Assembly (NCBI RefSeq): GCF_022811605.1
Contig: NZ_CP094533.1
Coordinates: forward strand, 930,001 to 994,000
Length of the DNA stretch: 64,000 nt
Direction of reading: 5' to 3'
Source of the DNA: Agromyces soli
Lineage (GTDB): Bacteria > Actinomycetota > Actinomycetes > Actinomycetales > Microbacteriaceae
Positions 32,570-40,478 of this stretch are shown here, piece after piece. The notes under the pieces are model-generated. The model did no database searches. It was not told the DNA's origin and saw nothing but the letters and a program-made list of their open reading frames with translations. A program made the translations under genes and the position numbers. Position 1 is the stretch's first letter. Each line of letters opens with the position of its first letter.

Positions 32570-34264
32570 GTGAACGATGAAGGACGCATTCTCGCGGGTC
32601 GATACCGCGTGGGCGCGCTCATCGGGCGCGGCGGCATGGCGGACGTGCACGTGGGCACCGACTCCAGGCTGGGCCGCCAGGTGGCGATCAAGCTGCTGAA
32701 GCCGCAGCTCGCGACCGACCCGGCGTTCCGCATGCGGTTCCGGCAGGAGGCGCAGTCGGCGGCACGGATGGCCCACCCGACGATCGTTCGCGTCTTCGAC
32801 GCCGGCGAAGAGACCGTGGTCGACGCCTCTGGCCACGAGGTGCAGCTCCCGTTCATCGTCATGGAGTACGTCGAGGGGCGCCTCCTGAAGGACGTCATCA
32901 GCGACGGACCGCTCGAGCCGCAGGCCGCGGTCCGGGTCGCCGAGGGCGTGCTCACGGCCCTCGAGTACTCGCACCGCGCCGGTGTCGTGCACCGCGACAT
33001 CAAGCCCGGCAACATCATGATCACCACCTCCGGCCAGGTGAAGGTCATGGACTTCGGCATCGCCCGCGCGGTGTCCGACTCGTCGACGACCGTCGCCCAG
33101 ACGACGGCCATCCTCGGCACCGCCGCGTACTTCTCGCCCGAGCAGGCGAAGGGCGAGACCGTCGATGCGCGCACCGACCTGTACTCGATGGGCGTCGTGC
33201 TGTTCGAGATGCTCACTGGCCGCCCGCCGTTCCGCGGCGACACCCCCGTCGCCGTCGCGTACCAGCACGTCAGCGAGCGCCCGGTCAAGCCGAGCGTCAT
33301 CAACCCCAAGGTCTCGCCGGCGCTCGACGCCGTCGTCATGCACGCCCTCGCGAAGAACCGCGACGAGCGGTACCAGACGGCGGCCGAGTTCCGCGCCGAC
33401 GTCGAGACGGCCGCCTCGGGCCGGGTGCCGGTGCACCGTGAGCCCGAGGGCACGGCGATGCTGTTCGACGCCCCGACCGGCTCGCTCTCGAGCTCGGAGC
33501 TCGCGCTCCGCCAGCTCACCGAGGACGAGACGATGGCGCGCACCCAGCGGCGCCCACCGGCGGTGTGGATCTGGTCGGGCATCGTCGCCGTCGTGGTCAT
33601 CGTCATCGCGGTGATGTACTGGGCGCTGAACCTCCAGCCGACCTCCGAGCTGCCCACCGACGTCGCCCGCATCCCAGACCTCAGCGGGCAGACGTACGAG
33701 GAGGCCGCGGCGACGCTCCAGGACCTCAAGCTGCCGGCGACGAGGATCGACCGCGCCGACGAGGCGGTCGAGGCCGGCAAGGTCATCAGCACCGACCCGC
33801 CCTCCGGCGAGACCGTCGCCAACGGCACCGTCGTCACGGTCTACGTCTCCACGGGGCGCGATGCCGTCGAAGTGCCCGACGTCACCAACATGCCGCTCGA
33901 TCAGGCGAAGCAGGCGCTCACGGATGCCGGCCTCGTCGCAGGCAGCGAGACGCGAGCCAATTCGCCGACGGTCGCCGAGAACACGGTGCTGTCGACCGAC
34001 CCCGCCGCGAAGACCAAGGTCGAGGTCGGCGCCACGGTGAAGTTCACCGTCTCGAGCGGCAAGGTGACGCTGACCGACCTCACGGGGCAGTCGCTCGAAG
34101 CGGCGACCTCGGTGCTGCAGTCGCAGAGCGTGCAGCTCGTGCCGGTGCCGGTGCCCGACCCCGACTGCGCGTCGGAGCCCGGTTCGCCGGTCACCCAGCA
34201 GTCCCTCGCACCCGGCGACGTTCCGCAGGGCTCCGAGGTGCAGCTGACGTACTGCGCGGGCTGA
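32570..34264 (+). CDS. pknB: PknB-type Ser/Thr protein kinase with three PASTA domains
   Basis: At 564 residues it has a kinase domain (about 10-275) with GRGGMADVH, VAIKLL, HRDIKPGN (near residue 143) and DFGIAR, then an activation loop with Ser/Thr residues. A membrane helix (about 332-352) leads to three external PASTA repeats (about 360-430, 431-497 and 498-564) that bind muropeptides. The GTG at 32570 has AGGAAAGGAA upstream. The last PASTA contains two cysteines that could form a disulfide. Confidence 0.95.
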   Translation: MNDEGRILAGRYRVGALIGRGGMADVHVGTDSRLGRQVAIKLLKPQLATDPAFRMRFRQEAQSAARMAHPTIVRVFDAGEETVVDASGHEVQLPFIVMEYVEGRLLKDVISDGPLEPQAAVRVAEGVLTALEYSHRAGVVHRDIKPGNIMITTSGQVKVMDFGIARAVSDSSTTVAQTTAILGTAAYFSPEQAKGETVDARTDLYSMGVVLFEMLTGRPPFRGDTPVAVAYQHVSERPVKPSVINPKVSPALDAVVMHALAKNRDERYQTAAEFRADVETAASGRVPVHREPEGTAMLFDAPTGSLSSSELALRQLTEDETMARTQRRPPAVWIWSGIVAVVVIVIAVMYWALNLQPTSELPTDVARIPDLSGQTYEEAAATLQDLKLPATRIDRADEAVEAGKVISTDPPSGETVANGTVVTVYVSTGRDAVEVPDVTNMPLDQAKQALTDAGLVAGSETRANSPTVAENTVLSTDPAAKTKVEVGATVKFTVSSGKVTLTDLTGQSLEAATSVLQSQSVQLVPVPVPDPDCASEPGSPVTQQSLAPGDVPQGSEVQLTYCAG

Positions 34265-34270
34265 GCCCGG

Positions 34271-34903
34271 CTACTTCAGCAGCGGGTTGAGGCCCGCGGC
34301 CCGCTCGCGCGCCTCGGGGAGTCCTGCGGCCGCGAGCCAGTTGCCGAGCATGCGGTAGCCGCCCTCGGTCAGGACCGACTCCGGGTGGAACTGCACGCCG
34401 TAGATCGGGGCCCGCTCGTGGCGGAGCCCCATGATGACGCCGCCCTCGGTGCGACTCGTGACGACGAGCTCGGGCGGCAGCGTGCCGTCGACGACCGCGA
34501 GCGAGTGGTACCGCGTCGCCGTGAACGGCTGCGGCACGCCCGCGTAGAAGTCGTCGTCGTCGTGGCGCACGTTCGAGGTCTTGCCGTGCATGAGCTCTTC
34601 GGCGTTCGTCACGACCCCGCCGAAGGCCTCGGCGATCGCCTGGTGGCCGAGGCACACCCCGAGCAGCGGCTGGCCGCTGGCGAGCGCGGCCTCGACCGCG
34701 GGGATCGAGATGCCGGCGTCGGCCGGCTTGCCGGGACCCGGCGAGACGAGCACGGCGTCGAACTCCGCGAGGCGCGCCGGCACGTCGGCGACGGCGATGT
34801 CGTCGTTGCGGACGACCTCGGTCTCGGCGCCGAGCTCCTGCAGGTACCCGTTGAGCGTGTAGACGAAGCTGTCGTAGTTGTCGATGACGAGGACGCGGAA
34901 CAT
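34271..34903 (-). CDS. pabA: Glutamine amidotransferase of aminodeoxychorismate/anthranilate synthase
   Basis: This 210-residue class I glutamine amidotransferase supplies ammonia to PabB or TrpE. The triad is Cys in GVCLGHQAI, then His and Glu in GVQFHPES. LVIDNYDSFVYTL and LVSPGPGKP are typical of the PabA/TrpG group. Its placement beside pkn and sortase genes is a known actinobacterial arrangement and does not include the synthase subunit. It starts directly after the stop of the small membrane-protein gene (TAAATG). PabA is favoured over TrpG by context, not by a decisive residue. Confidence 0.9.
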   Translation of the reverse strand: MFRVLVIDNYDSFVYTLNGYLQELGAETEVVRNDDIAVADVPARLAEFDAVLVSPGPGKPADAGISIPAVEAALASGQPLLGVCLGHQAIAEAFGGVVTNAEELMHGKTSNVRHDDDDFYAGVPQPFTATRYHSLAVVDGTLPPELVVTSRTEGGVIMGLRHERAPIYGVQFHPESVLTEGGYRMLGNWLAAAGLPEARERAAGLNPLLK

Positions 34904-35059
34904 TTACTCCACCGTGACGTTGATCGGGTTCAGGATGTGGTCGACCCAGGGGAAGACCCAGGTGAACAGGGCGTAGACGGCCGCTGCGGCCAGCACGAGC
35001 ATGATCAGCAGCCGCAGCCACCAGGGGCCGGGCAGGATGCGCCAGAGGGCTCCGTACAC
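34904..35059 (-). CDS. 51-residue membrane protein between sortase and pabA
   Basis: A short frame from GTG 35059 to TAA encodes an N-terminal YGALWRILPGPWW segment, one membrane helix (about 16-36) and a C-terminal WVDHILNPINVTVE tail. GGGAG lies upstream inside the sortase gene. It fits without gaps: the sortase stop ends two bases before it and pabA starts immediately after. The dense packing, ribosome site and aromatic-rich interface residues argue for a real gene. I believe similar short proteins occur at this place in related genomes. Function is unknown; help with sortase or envelope work is a guess. Confidence 0.78.
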   Translation of the reverse strand: MYGALWRILPGPWWLRLLIMLVLAAAAVYALFTWVFPWVDHILNPINVTVE

Positions 35060-35060
35060 G

Positions 35061-35864
35061 TCACTGCTCCCATCGTGCGACGTCGGCCGCGATCTCGGCC
35101 GGGGGGCCGGCGGACAGCGGCTGCCACGACTCGAGCACGCCGTAGGCGATCAGTCGTTCGGCGGTGGAGTACAGCGGGTTGCAGGTCGTCAACGTGACGA
35201 GCCGATCGCTCGGCTGCAGATCGGGGTGGTGCGGCACCGGCGCGAGCACGTCGACCGAGTCCGGCGTGACGTACTCGAAGTCGCGGAAGCGGTAGGTGTA
35301 CCAGCCGTCCTTCGTCTGGATGAAGATGCCGTCGCCGAGCTGCAGCTGCTCGATCTCGTGCATACCGCCGCCGTAGGCGCTGCGGTGCGCGGCGATCGCG
35401 AAGTTGCCGACCTCGCCGGGCATCTGCGTCTCGGGGTAGTGCCCGACGCCGAGCTCGAAGCTGTTCAGCACGTCGAGTCCGTAGCCCTGCGCGACCGTGC
35501 GCACCGAATCCACCGTGCCGGGGGTGTTGAACCGGGGCACGTACATGACGGCGAGCGGCTCGCCGTTGCCGTACTCGGTGGTGTCGACGATCGGGTCTCC
35601 GTAATCGGCGGGGTCCGGGGCGGGCGCGTCGCCGCGCGCGGCGCGTTCGTCCTCGATCCACTTCGAGGACTGACCGGATGCCGCCTGCGACTGCTGGCCC
35701 GCCATGATCGCGTCGTTCCACCACAGTTGCCAGCCGAGGAAGAGCAGGATGAGCACGCCCGCGGTGACGAGGAGTTCGCCGAAGACCCCGACAACGCTCA
35801 CCCGGGGGCGCGGTTTCGCAGGGCGACGCGAGGCGCGTCGCCCACCCTCAACCGGCGCGGACAT
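35061..35864 (-). CDS. Class E sortase
   Basis: This 267-residue sortase has one N-terminal membrane helix (about 28-50) and a sortase domain. His160, Cys228 (TLTTCNP) and Arg237 form the catalytic triad. Class E enzymes attach LAXTG-bearing proteins to peptidoglycan in high-GC actinobacteria. The adhesin at 1790-3280 ends in LAETG and is a likely substrate. It is the first gene of a unit with the 51-residue protein and pabA. Confidence 0.93.
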   Translation of the reverse strand: MSAPVEGGRRASRRPAKPRPRVSVVGVFGELLVTAGVLILLFLGWQLWWNDAIMAGQQSQAASGQSSKWIEDERAARGDAPAPDPADYGDPIVDTTEYGNGEPLAVMYVPRFNTPGTVDSVRTVAQGYGLDVLNSFELGVGHYPETQMPGEVGNFAIAAHRSAYGGGMHEIEQLQLGDGIFIQTKDGWYTYRFRDFEYVTPDSVDVLAPVPHHPDLQPSDRLVTLTTCNPLYSTAERLIAYGVLESWQPLSAGPPAEIAADVARWEQ

Positions 35865-35956
35865 ACCCGTGAGTCTACTGCGGCCCGGCTGTGGCGGAAC
35901 CGTGCGGTTCGGACCCGGGATGGGCGCAGGGCCCGGCCTCGGCTAGAATCTCGGGC

Positions 35957-36196
35957 ATGGCACGTGCGAAATCTTCGAAGCCCGCGAACGCGGAGCAGCC
36001 GAGCGGTGAAGAGGCCCCGAACCCCGTCTGGTTCAAGCCCGTCATGTTCGGCTTCATGCTGCTCGGACTGGCCTGGATCATCGTGTTCTACGTCTCCGGC
36101 GGGGCCTGGCCGATCGCCGACCTCGGTCCGTGGAACATCCTCATCGGCTTCGGCATCGCCTTCATCGGCTTCCTCATGACCACCCGCTGGCGCTGA
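35957..36196 (+). CDS. crgA: Cell division protein CrgA
   Basis: At 79 residues with two membrane helices (about 28-46 and 59-77) and the NPVWFKPVMFGFMLLGL-type first helix, this is CrgA. In actinobacteria it binds FtsZ, FtsQ and PBPs at the septum. A -10-like TAGAAT at 35944-35949 lies seven bases before the ATG, so the mRNA is probably leaderless. A strong terminator follows. Confidence 0.94.
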   Translation: MARAKSSKPANAEQPSGEEAPNPVWFKPVMFGFMLLGLAWIIVFYVSGGAWPIADLGPWNILIGFGIAFIGFLMTTRWR

Positions 36197-36217
36197 CGCC
36201 GGCCGACTGCAGCTCCA

Positions 36218-36253
36218 AGAAGGGGGCGGATGCTTCGGCATCCGCCCCCTTCT
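36218..36253 (+). terminator. Terminator after crgA
   Basis: A 16-base perfect stem, AGAAGGGGGCGGATGC paired with its complement around TTCG, ends at TCT. The T-tract is short, but the stem is very stable. Confidence 0.85.
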
Positions 36254-36270
36254 CGTGTGTGCGGCTCTCA

Positions 36271-36436
36271 CTTTCCACAGCTCTCCACAGTGTTGTCCCC
36301 ATTTTCCACAGCCGCCTGTGGAATCTGGGGATAACCCCCTCGGCCCCGAGATTCCCGCGAATCCGGCACTCTGGAGCGTCGCGCGCTGAATCACACCCCT
36401 GTAATTCTCCCCAGTCTGTGGAGAGGGTGTGGATAA
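36271..36436. other. Cluster of DnaA-box-like 9-mers between crgA and rhomboid genes
   Basis: Eight 9-mers resembling TTWTCCACA lie in 166 bases. Plus strand: CTTTCCACA 36271-36279, CTCTCCACA 36281-36289, TTGTCCCCA 36293-36301, TTTTCCACA 36302-36310. Minus strand, read on plus: TGTGGAATC 36317-36325, TGGGGATAA 36326-36334, TGTGGAGAG 36417-36425, TGTGGATAA 36428-36436. The last is a perfect consensus. Neighbouring boxes are 9-12 bases apart, about one helix turn. No AT-rich unwinding region adjoins. DnaA binding is inferred. Confidence 0.7.
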
Positions 36437-36437
36437 C

Positions 36438-37292
36438 TCAGAAGGCGCCGATCTTCCAGCGGGCGACGAGGAAGCCGAGCACGAAGAGCACGACGACGAG
36501 GCCCGCGAGCAGGCCGATCTGCAGCCCTCGGCGCGAGCGGTCGCGCGTCTCGAGATAGATGAGCCCGACCAGCGCGCCGCCGATGAGCCCGCCGAGGTGC
36601 GCCTGCCACGAGATGTTCGCACCCGGCAGGAAGCCGATCGCGAGGTTGATCGCGAGCAGCACGTAGAGCTGGGTGAGGTTGCCGCCCAGCCGGCGCTGGA
36701 TGACGACGAAGGCGCCCATCAGGCCGAAGATCGCGCCCGATGCGCCGAGCACCCAGGTGAACGGGTCGGCGAACACGACGACACCGATCGAGCCGGCGAG
36801 GCCGGCGATCAGATAGAGCGCGAGGAAGCGCCAGCGGCCGAGCATCGACTCCAGCAGCTGGCCGAACAGCCACAGCGTGTACATGTTCAGCAGCACGTGC
36901 AGAATCGAGCCGTGCAGCAGCAGGCTCGTGAGCGCCCGCCACGGCTCGATCGACAGCACGAACGCCTGCGGCGTGAACGCGAACAGGTTCGTGAGCAGCG
37001 AGCCGGTGAGGAACTGCAGCAGGTAGACGACGAGCGTCACGCCGATGATCGAGTACGTGACGACCGGGGCGCCGCGGCCGGCGGCGCTGCGCATCCGGGT
37101 GAAGGCGGCCGGCTTCGTGCGCGGCGCCTGGGCGCGCTGCTCACGCATGCACTCGGGGCAGATCACCCCGACCGGCGCGGGGGTCTGGCACTCGCCGCAC
37201 ACGGTGCGGCCGCAGCGCTGGCACAGCACGTAGCTCCGCCGATCGGGATGCCGATAGCAGAAGTCCTCGCGGGACGGCGCGCCCTCGCTCAC
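36438..37292 (-). CDS. Rhomboid family intramembrane serine protease
   Basis: The 284-residue protein begins with a cytoplasmic zinc-ribbon-like region of Cys12, His15, Cys24, Cys27, Cys32, Cys35, Cys45 and Cys48. Six or more membrane helices follow. The catalytic pair is Ser185 in VLGASGAIFG and His232 in WQAHLGG, with LHVLLNMYTLWLFG (the HxxxN oxyanion region) before them. It cleaves membrane proteins inside the bilayer; substrates are unknown. The stop codon adjoins a perfect DnaA-box sequence. Confidence 0.93.
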   Translation of the reverse strand: MSEGAPSREDFCYRHPDRRSYVLCQRCGRTVCGECQTPAPVGVICPECMREQRAQAPRTKPAAFTRMRSAAGRGAPVVTYSIIGVTLVVYLLQFLTGSLLTNLFAFTPQAFVLSIEPWRALTSLLLHGSILHVLLNMYTLWLFGQLLESMLGRWRFLALYLIAGLAGSIGVVVFADPFTWVLGASGAIFGLMGAFVVIQRRLGGNLTQLYVLLAINLAIGFLPGANISWQAHLGGLIGGALVGLIYLETRDRSRRGLQIGLLAGLVVVLFVLGFLVARWKIGAF

Positions 37293-37317
37293 CCGATGCT
37301 CGGGATTCTCGGGCGGG

Positions 37318-37878
37318 TCAGCGCTGCTCGATGGAGATCGACTCGATCACCACGTCGTCGAGCGGCTTGTCGCGGCCGTCGGTCGGCACGGCGGCGAGCT
37401 TGTCGACGACCGCCTGGCTGGCCGCGTCGGTCACCTTGCCGAAGATGGTGTGCTTGCCCTGCAGCCACGTGGTCGGGCCGACGGTGATGAAGAACTGCGA
37501 GCCGTTGGTGCCGCCGCCCGTGATGCGGTCGGGGCCGGCGTTGGCCATGGCGAGCACGTAGGGCTCGGTGAAGTCGAGCTCGGGGTTGATCTCGTCGTCG
37601 AACTGGTAGCCGGGGCCGCCGATGCCCTGGCCGAGCGGGTCGCCGCCCTGGATCATGAAGCCGGGGATGATGCGGTGGAACACGACGCCGTCGTAGAGCG
37701 GCACGCCGCTCTGCTTCTGGCCGGTGCCCGGGTGGGTCCACTCCTGCTCGCCGGTCGCGAGACCGATGAAGTTGCGCACCGTCTTCGGGGCGTGATTGCC
37801 GTAGAGCTCGACCTCGATCGGGCCGTGGTTCGTCGTGATCGTCGCAACAGCGGTGGGGAGAGCAGCCATGTCGGCCAT
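37318..37878 (-). CDS. Cyclophilin-type peptidyl-prolyl cis-trans isomerase
   Basis: At 186 residues it is a cytoplasmic cyclophilin with [29 protein letters not shown] and [11 protein letters not shown], which include the active-site Arg, Phe and Gln residues. It speeds prolyl bond isomerisation in protein folding. ATG 37878 is preferred to a longer frame up to 37953 because the cyclophilin domain starts at once; ATG 37869 is also possible. It lies 25 bases before the rhomboid gene and probably shares its transcript. Confidence 0.92.
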   Translation of the reverse strand: MADMAALPTAVATITTNHGPIEVELYGNHAPKTVRNFIGLATGEQEWTHPGTGQKQSGVPLYDGVVFHRIIPGFMIQGGDPLGQGIGGPGYQFDDEINPELDFTEPYVLAMANAGPDRITGGGTNGSQFFITVGPTTWLQGKHTIFGKVTDAASQAVVDKLAAVPTDGRDKPLDDVVIESISIEQR

Positions 37879-37989
37879 TCTCTCATGCACGAAGCGGCAT
37901 CCGCTGGCAACCCCCGACGACTCCCACCTCGTTTCCAGGCGGTTCGGTGGCAAGATGGAGGAGTTCGCTGCACAACGATGGAGGTCGAC

Positions 37990-38499
37990 ATGAGCCTGTC
38001 ACGCAAGCGCCGGAAGGAACTCAAGCGGCTGCGGGGGAGTGCGGAAGAACTGTGGGGGAACCAGCAGGCCGTACTGGAGCACGCGAATTCCGTCGCCCGT
38101 GAGGCCAGCCGCCAGCTCGGCAACCTGACGCGCGAAGAGGTCGTTCCGCGGGTTCGAGACGGCTACCAGACGTACGTCCGGCCTGGTCTCGACTCGGCGC
38201 GGGTCGTCGCGAAGCGCGCCGGCGACACCGCCGAGCGCACCGTCGGCGGCTTCCTCGGCTCGCTGCTCTCGGTCGGCGACATCGCCAACGACACGCGGGT
38301 GCGTCGCGCGCTCGAGCGCGTCAACCCGCGGGCCGTGGTCGTCGAGCAGAAGAAGGGCCCGGGCGTCGGCACGATCCTCGCGATCGGCGCCGGCGTGGTC
38401 GTCGCGGCCGGTGTGGCATATGCCGTCTGGCAGACGTTCCGCGCCGACGACGAGCTGTGGGTCGCCGACGACGAGCCCGAGAGCCCCGCGGCATCCTGA
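37990..38499 (+). CDS. Hypothetical protein with C-terminal membrane helix
   Basis: This 169-residue protein starts at ATG 37990, behind GGAGG with five-base spacing. It begins with a basic [16 protein letters not shown] segment, continues as an amphipathic helical region (about 20-115) rich in Ala, Arg and Glu, and has one membrane helix (about 126-146) with an acidic tail. The pattern resembles membrane-tethered helical proteins such as YtxH or ElaB types, but I do not recognise a specific family. It is divergent from the cyclophilin gene and ends before a terminator. Confidence 0.8.
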   Translation: MSLSRKRRKELKRLRGSAEELWGNQQAVLEHANSVAREASRQLGNLTREEVVPRVRDGYQTYVRPGLDSARVVAKRAGDTAERTVGGFLGSLLSVGDIANDTRVRRALERVNPRAVVVEQKKGPGVGTILAIGAGVVVAAGVAYAVWQTFRADDELWVADDEPESPAAS

Positions 38500-38533
38500 T
38501 TCCCCCGCGTCCCTTCCGACGCGCACCACTCGC

Positions 38534-38566
38534 CCGAAGGCCCCGCTGATCCAGCGGGGCCTTCGG
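38534..38566 (+). terminator. Terminator after the hypothetical membrane protein gene
   Basis: A 15-base stem CCGAAGGCCCCGCTG with its complement around ATC forms a GC-rich hairpin 35 bases after the stop codon. Confidence 0.8.
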
Positions 38567-38605
38567 CGTCTCCGGAAACGATTCGATCGGATTTCGGGCG
38601 GGTAC

Positions 38606-38635
38606 TTGCGCGCGCGCTGCGAACACCGATAGGTT
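38606..38635 (+). promoter_or_regulatory. Promoter candidate for a small-protein transcript
   Basis: TTGCGC (38606-38611) and TAGGTT (38630-38635) are 18 bases apart. Start would be near 38642. The unit ends at the terminator at 39332-39366. Confidence 0.45.
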
Positions 38636-38680
38636 CGTGACCGTTCGTTTCCGCCGAGTTTCAGAGAGGAGTGATGACCG

Positions 38681-38761
38681 ATGATGAAGCAGACCTTCCA
38701 GTCGCCCGCCGGCCACACCTTCCTCGGCGCAGCGTTCGCGGCCTCCGTCGCCGCCTGCTGA
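38681..38761 (+). CDS. Candidate 25-26 residue small protein
   Basis: The frame MMKQTFQSPAGHTFLGAAF then AASVAAC ends in TGA at 38761. GAGAGGAG lies upstream with nine-base spacing to the second candidate ATG at 38684. It follows a plausible promoter by about 40 bases and precedes 271 bases with no other frame before the next small gene. It could be a leader peptide or a small membrane-active protein. An overlapping frame from ATG 38674 is 32 codons long and less well placed. Evidence is limited. Confidence 0.4.
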   Translation: MMKQTFQSPAGHTFLGAAFAASVAAC

Positions 38762-39032
38762 GCCCGGGCTGAGCGCCGCCAGTCTGCACTGGCCCCGTCG
38801 CTCCTGAAGGCTCCAGCCCCACGGGCACGTCGCGCCATCGAGGCGCATCGCCCATCACCGAGTCGCTGACTCGGACGCCGTACGCTGCGGCTCCCCGCCC
38901 CGGACCTCCGGTGCGGCCGCGCGACGCCGGTCCACCAGGGCCCGTCGCGACTGAGACTCGGCGCGCCCGCGCGCGTCGACCCGGCTCCGAGCATCCTCGG
39001 CGCCGATCATCCTGAAACGAAGGAACCATCTC

Positions 39033-39281
39033 GTGAATCCCACGACCATCACCACCCTCGGGACCACCGAGTCCCGGGCGAGCGACGTGCGCACCGGTGC
39101 GCGCATGCTCCGCGAGCGCTTGGCCGCACGGCTCGGGCTCGCACTCATCGAATGGAGCCGTCGGCACGACGAGCGCCGCACGCACCGAGCGGTGGCCCAC
39201 CACCGCGAGGCGCAGCGCATCGCGACGGCACTCCGTGACGAGGAGTTCGCCCGCATCGCACTGAGCGTCACCGCCAGGTGA
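39033..39281 (+). CDS. Small basic helical hypothetical protein
   Basis: The 82-residue protein starts at GTG 39033 with AGGAA seven bases upstream. After a Thr-rich start it is Arg/Ala-rich and predicted helical (RMLRERLAARLGLALIEWS and HHREAQRIATALRDEEF). No membrane segment or known domain is seen. A well-formed terminator 51 bases after the stop supports a real transcript. About 271 untranslated bases precede it after the small frame at 38681. Confidence 0.6.
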   Translation: MNPTTITTLGTTESRASDVRTGARMLRERLAARLGLALIEWSRRHDERRTHRAVAHHREAQRIATALRDEEFARIALSVTAR

Positions 39282-39331
39282 CCCCGTGAGCACCGTACGT
39301 CCCGCCGGGTGCACCGCCCCGGCGCCGATCC

Positions 39332-39366
39332 AACGGCCCCGTCCGCTCGGACGGGGCCGTTCCCTT
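39332..39366 (+). terminator. Rho-independent terminator of the small-protein unit
   Basis: The stem AACGGCCCCGTCC / GGACGGGGCCGTT around GCTC (39332-39361) is followed by CCCTTTTCT. Confidence 0.88.
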
Positions 39367-39404
39367 TTCTCCGGGGCGGCGACGTTCCCCGAGGAGTCGT
39401 CCGC

Positions 39405-39842
39405 TCAGCGCTGACGCCCGTCCGCGGGCTCCTCGGCGTTGAGTCGCAGCCCGACATCCAGCAGGCTCACCCGCTTCAGCCGCGGGATCTCCTCGAGCCG
39501 CACCCACCGCGCCTCATCGCTCGACCCGCCCACCTCGTTCCGCAGCTCGCCGCCGGTGACGTGGGCACGGTACACGACCCGCATCGCGTAGAGCGGCGCC
39601 TGCCCCGTGTTCCGCCGCTCCGCGGGGATCACCATCGTGTCGATGCCGAGCAGGCGGTCGATCTCGGCGTCGTAGCCGGTCTCCTCGCGGATCTCGCGGA
39701 CCGCCGCCTCGAGCGGGTGCTCCGACCCCTCGATGCCGCCGCCGGGCAGCGTCCAGCCGGACCGGCCGTGCTCGTTCCAGTGCGAGAGCAGCATCCGCCC
39801 CTGATCGATGATGACGCCATACGCCGCGATGCGGATGTCCAT
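39405..39842 (-). CDS. NUDIX hydrolase
   Basis: This 145-residue protein has the NUDIX box as GGGIEGSEHPLEAAVREIREETGY (key residues G-x5-E, REIREETG). It hydrolyses a nucleoside diphosphate linked to another group; the substrate is unknown. The N-terminal MDIRIAAYGVII strand is typical. A TACAGT -10 element (minus strand, 39849-39854) ends six bases before the ATG at 39842, which has no ribosome site, so the mRNA is probably leaderless. Confidence 0.92.
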   Translation of the reverse strand: MDIRIAAYGVIIDQGRMLLSHWNEHGRSGWTLPGGGIEGSEHPLEAAVREIREETGYDAEIDRLLGIDTMVIPAERRNTGQAPLYAMRVVYRAHVTGGELRNEVGGSSDEARWVRLEEIPRLKRVSLLDVGLRLNAEEPADGRQR

Positions 39843-39880
39843 TCGGTCACTGTACCCGCCACGCCGCGAGGCGACGCCGA

Positions 39881-40429
39881 CTACTCGGGCGGGACGCGAT
39901 CGGGCAGGGCCGCCTGCAGCTCGCGGATGGTCGTCGCGAGCACGCCTGCGGCGAGCAGCCCCGGACCCAGCGGACCCGCGGAGTCCGTGCCGAGCAGCGG
40001 AAGCCGCAGCAGCGCGCGGTGCGCCTCCGGCGTGAGGCGCCGAAGCTGCCACTCGACCTCTTGCCGTCGCGCGGCCTCCGCGTCGGTGGCGGCAAGTGCG
40101 GCCGCCTTCGCCGCGTAGGCCGCCGCGCCCAGCGCGTGCGCACCCATGTGGGCGACGCCTGCGGCCTGACCGGCGGCACGCGCCGCAGCGATCGCGGCGG
40201 GCGTCTCCGCGGAGCCCGCGGCGCGGCCTGCGACGAAGCGGATGCGGATCTGCTCGGCGGTGTCGAGCTCGCCGCGTGAGAAGGCCCGCGCCCGGTCGAT
40301 GCCGTCTCGCGCGCGATCGTCGTCGGGCGCCTCCGCCTCGAAGAGCGGCAGGACTCGCTCGGCGCAGTCGGCCGCCCAGCCTGCGACGACGCGACGATCG
40401 GCCTCGCTGAGTGCCTGCGGCGTGGTCAT
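39881..40429 (-). CDS. Imm5-like putative immunity family protein
   Basis: At 182 residues the protein begins SEADRRVVAGWAADCAERVLPLFE and has DRARDGIDRARAFSRGE, then an Ala-rich helical centre (AARAAGQAAGVAHMGAHALGAAAYAAKAA, in parts AAGVAHMGAHALGAAAYAAK). This matches a family annotated as putative immunity proteins (Imm5-like), proposed from genome context to neutralise polymorphic toxins. No toxin gene is adjacent. ATG 40429 has AAGGAA upstream; a longer frame to 40597 has no such support. The immunity role is a family-level prediction. Confidence 0.72.
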   Translation of the reverse strand: MTTPQALSEADRRVVAGWAADCAERVLPLFEAEAPDDDRARDGIDRARAFSRGELDTAEQIRIRFVAGRAAGSAETPAAIAAARAAGQAAGVAHMGAHALGAAAYAAKAAALAATDAEAARRQEVEWQLRRLTPEAHRALLRLPLLGTDSAGPLGPGLLAAGVLATTIRELQAALPDRVPPE

Positions 40430-40478
40430 CCGGATTCCTTCCCGTCTCCGACATCCTGCCCGGGCCCGGCCGTCGGTG

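Noticed and set aside
36254-36437. Cluster of DnaA boxes considered as the main oriC
   Set aside because: No AT-rich unwinding element; gene direction changes at dnaA, not here; dnaA-dnaN is the usual actinobacterial origin. Kept as a regulatory or titration candidate.
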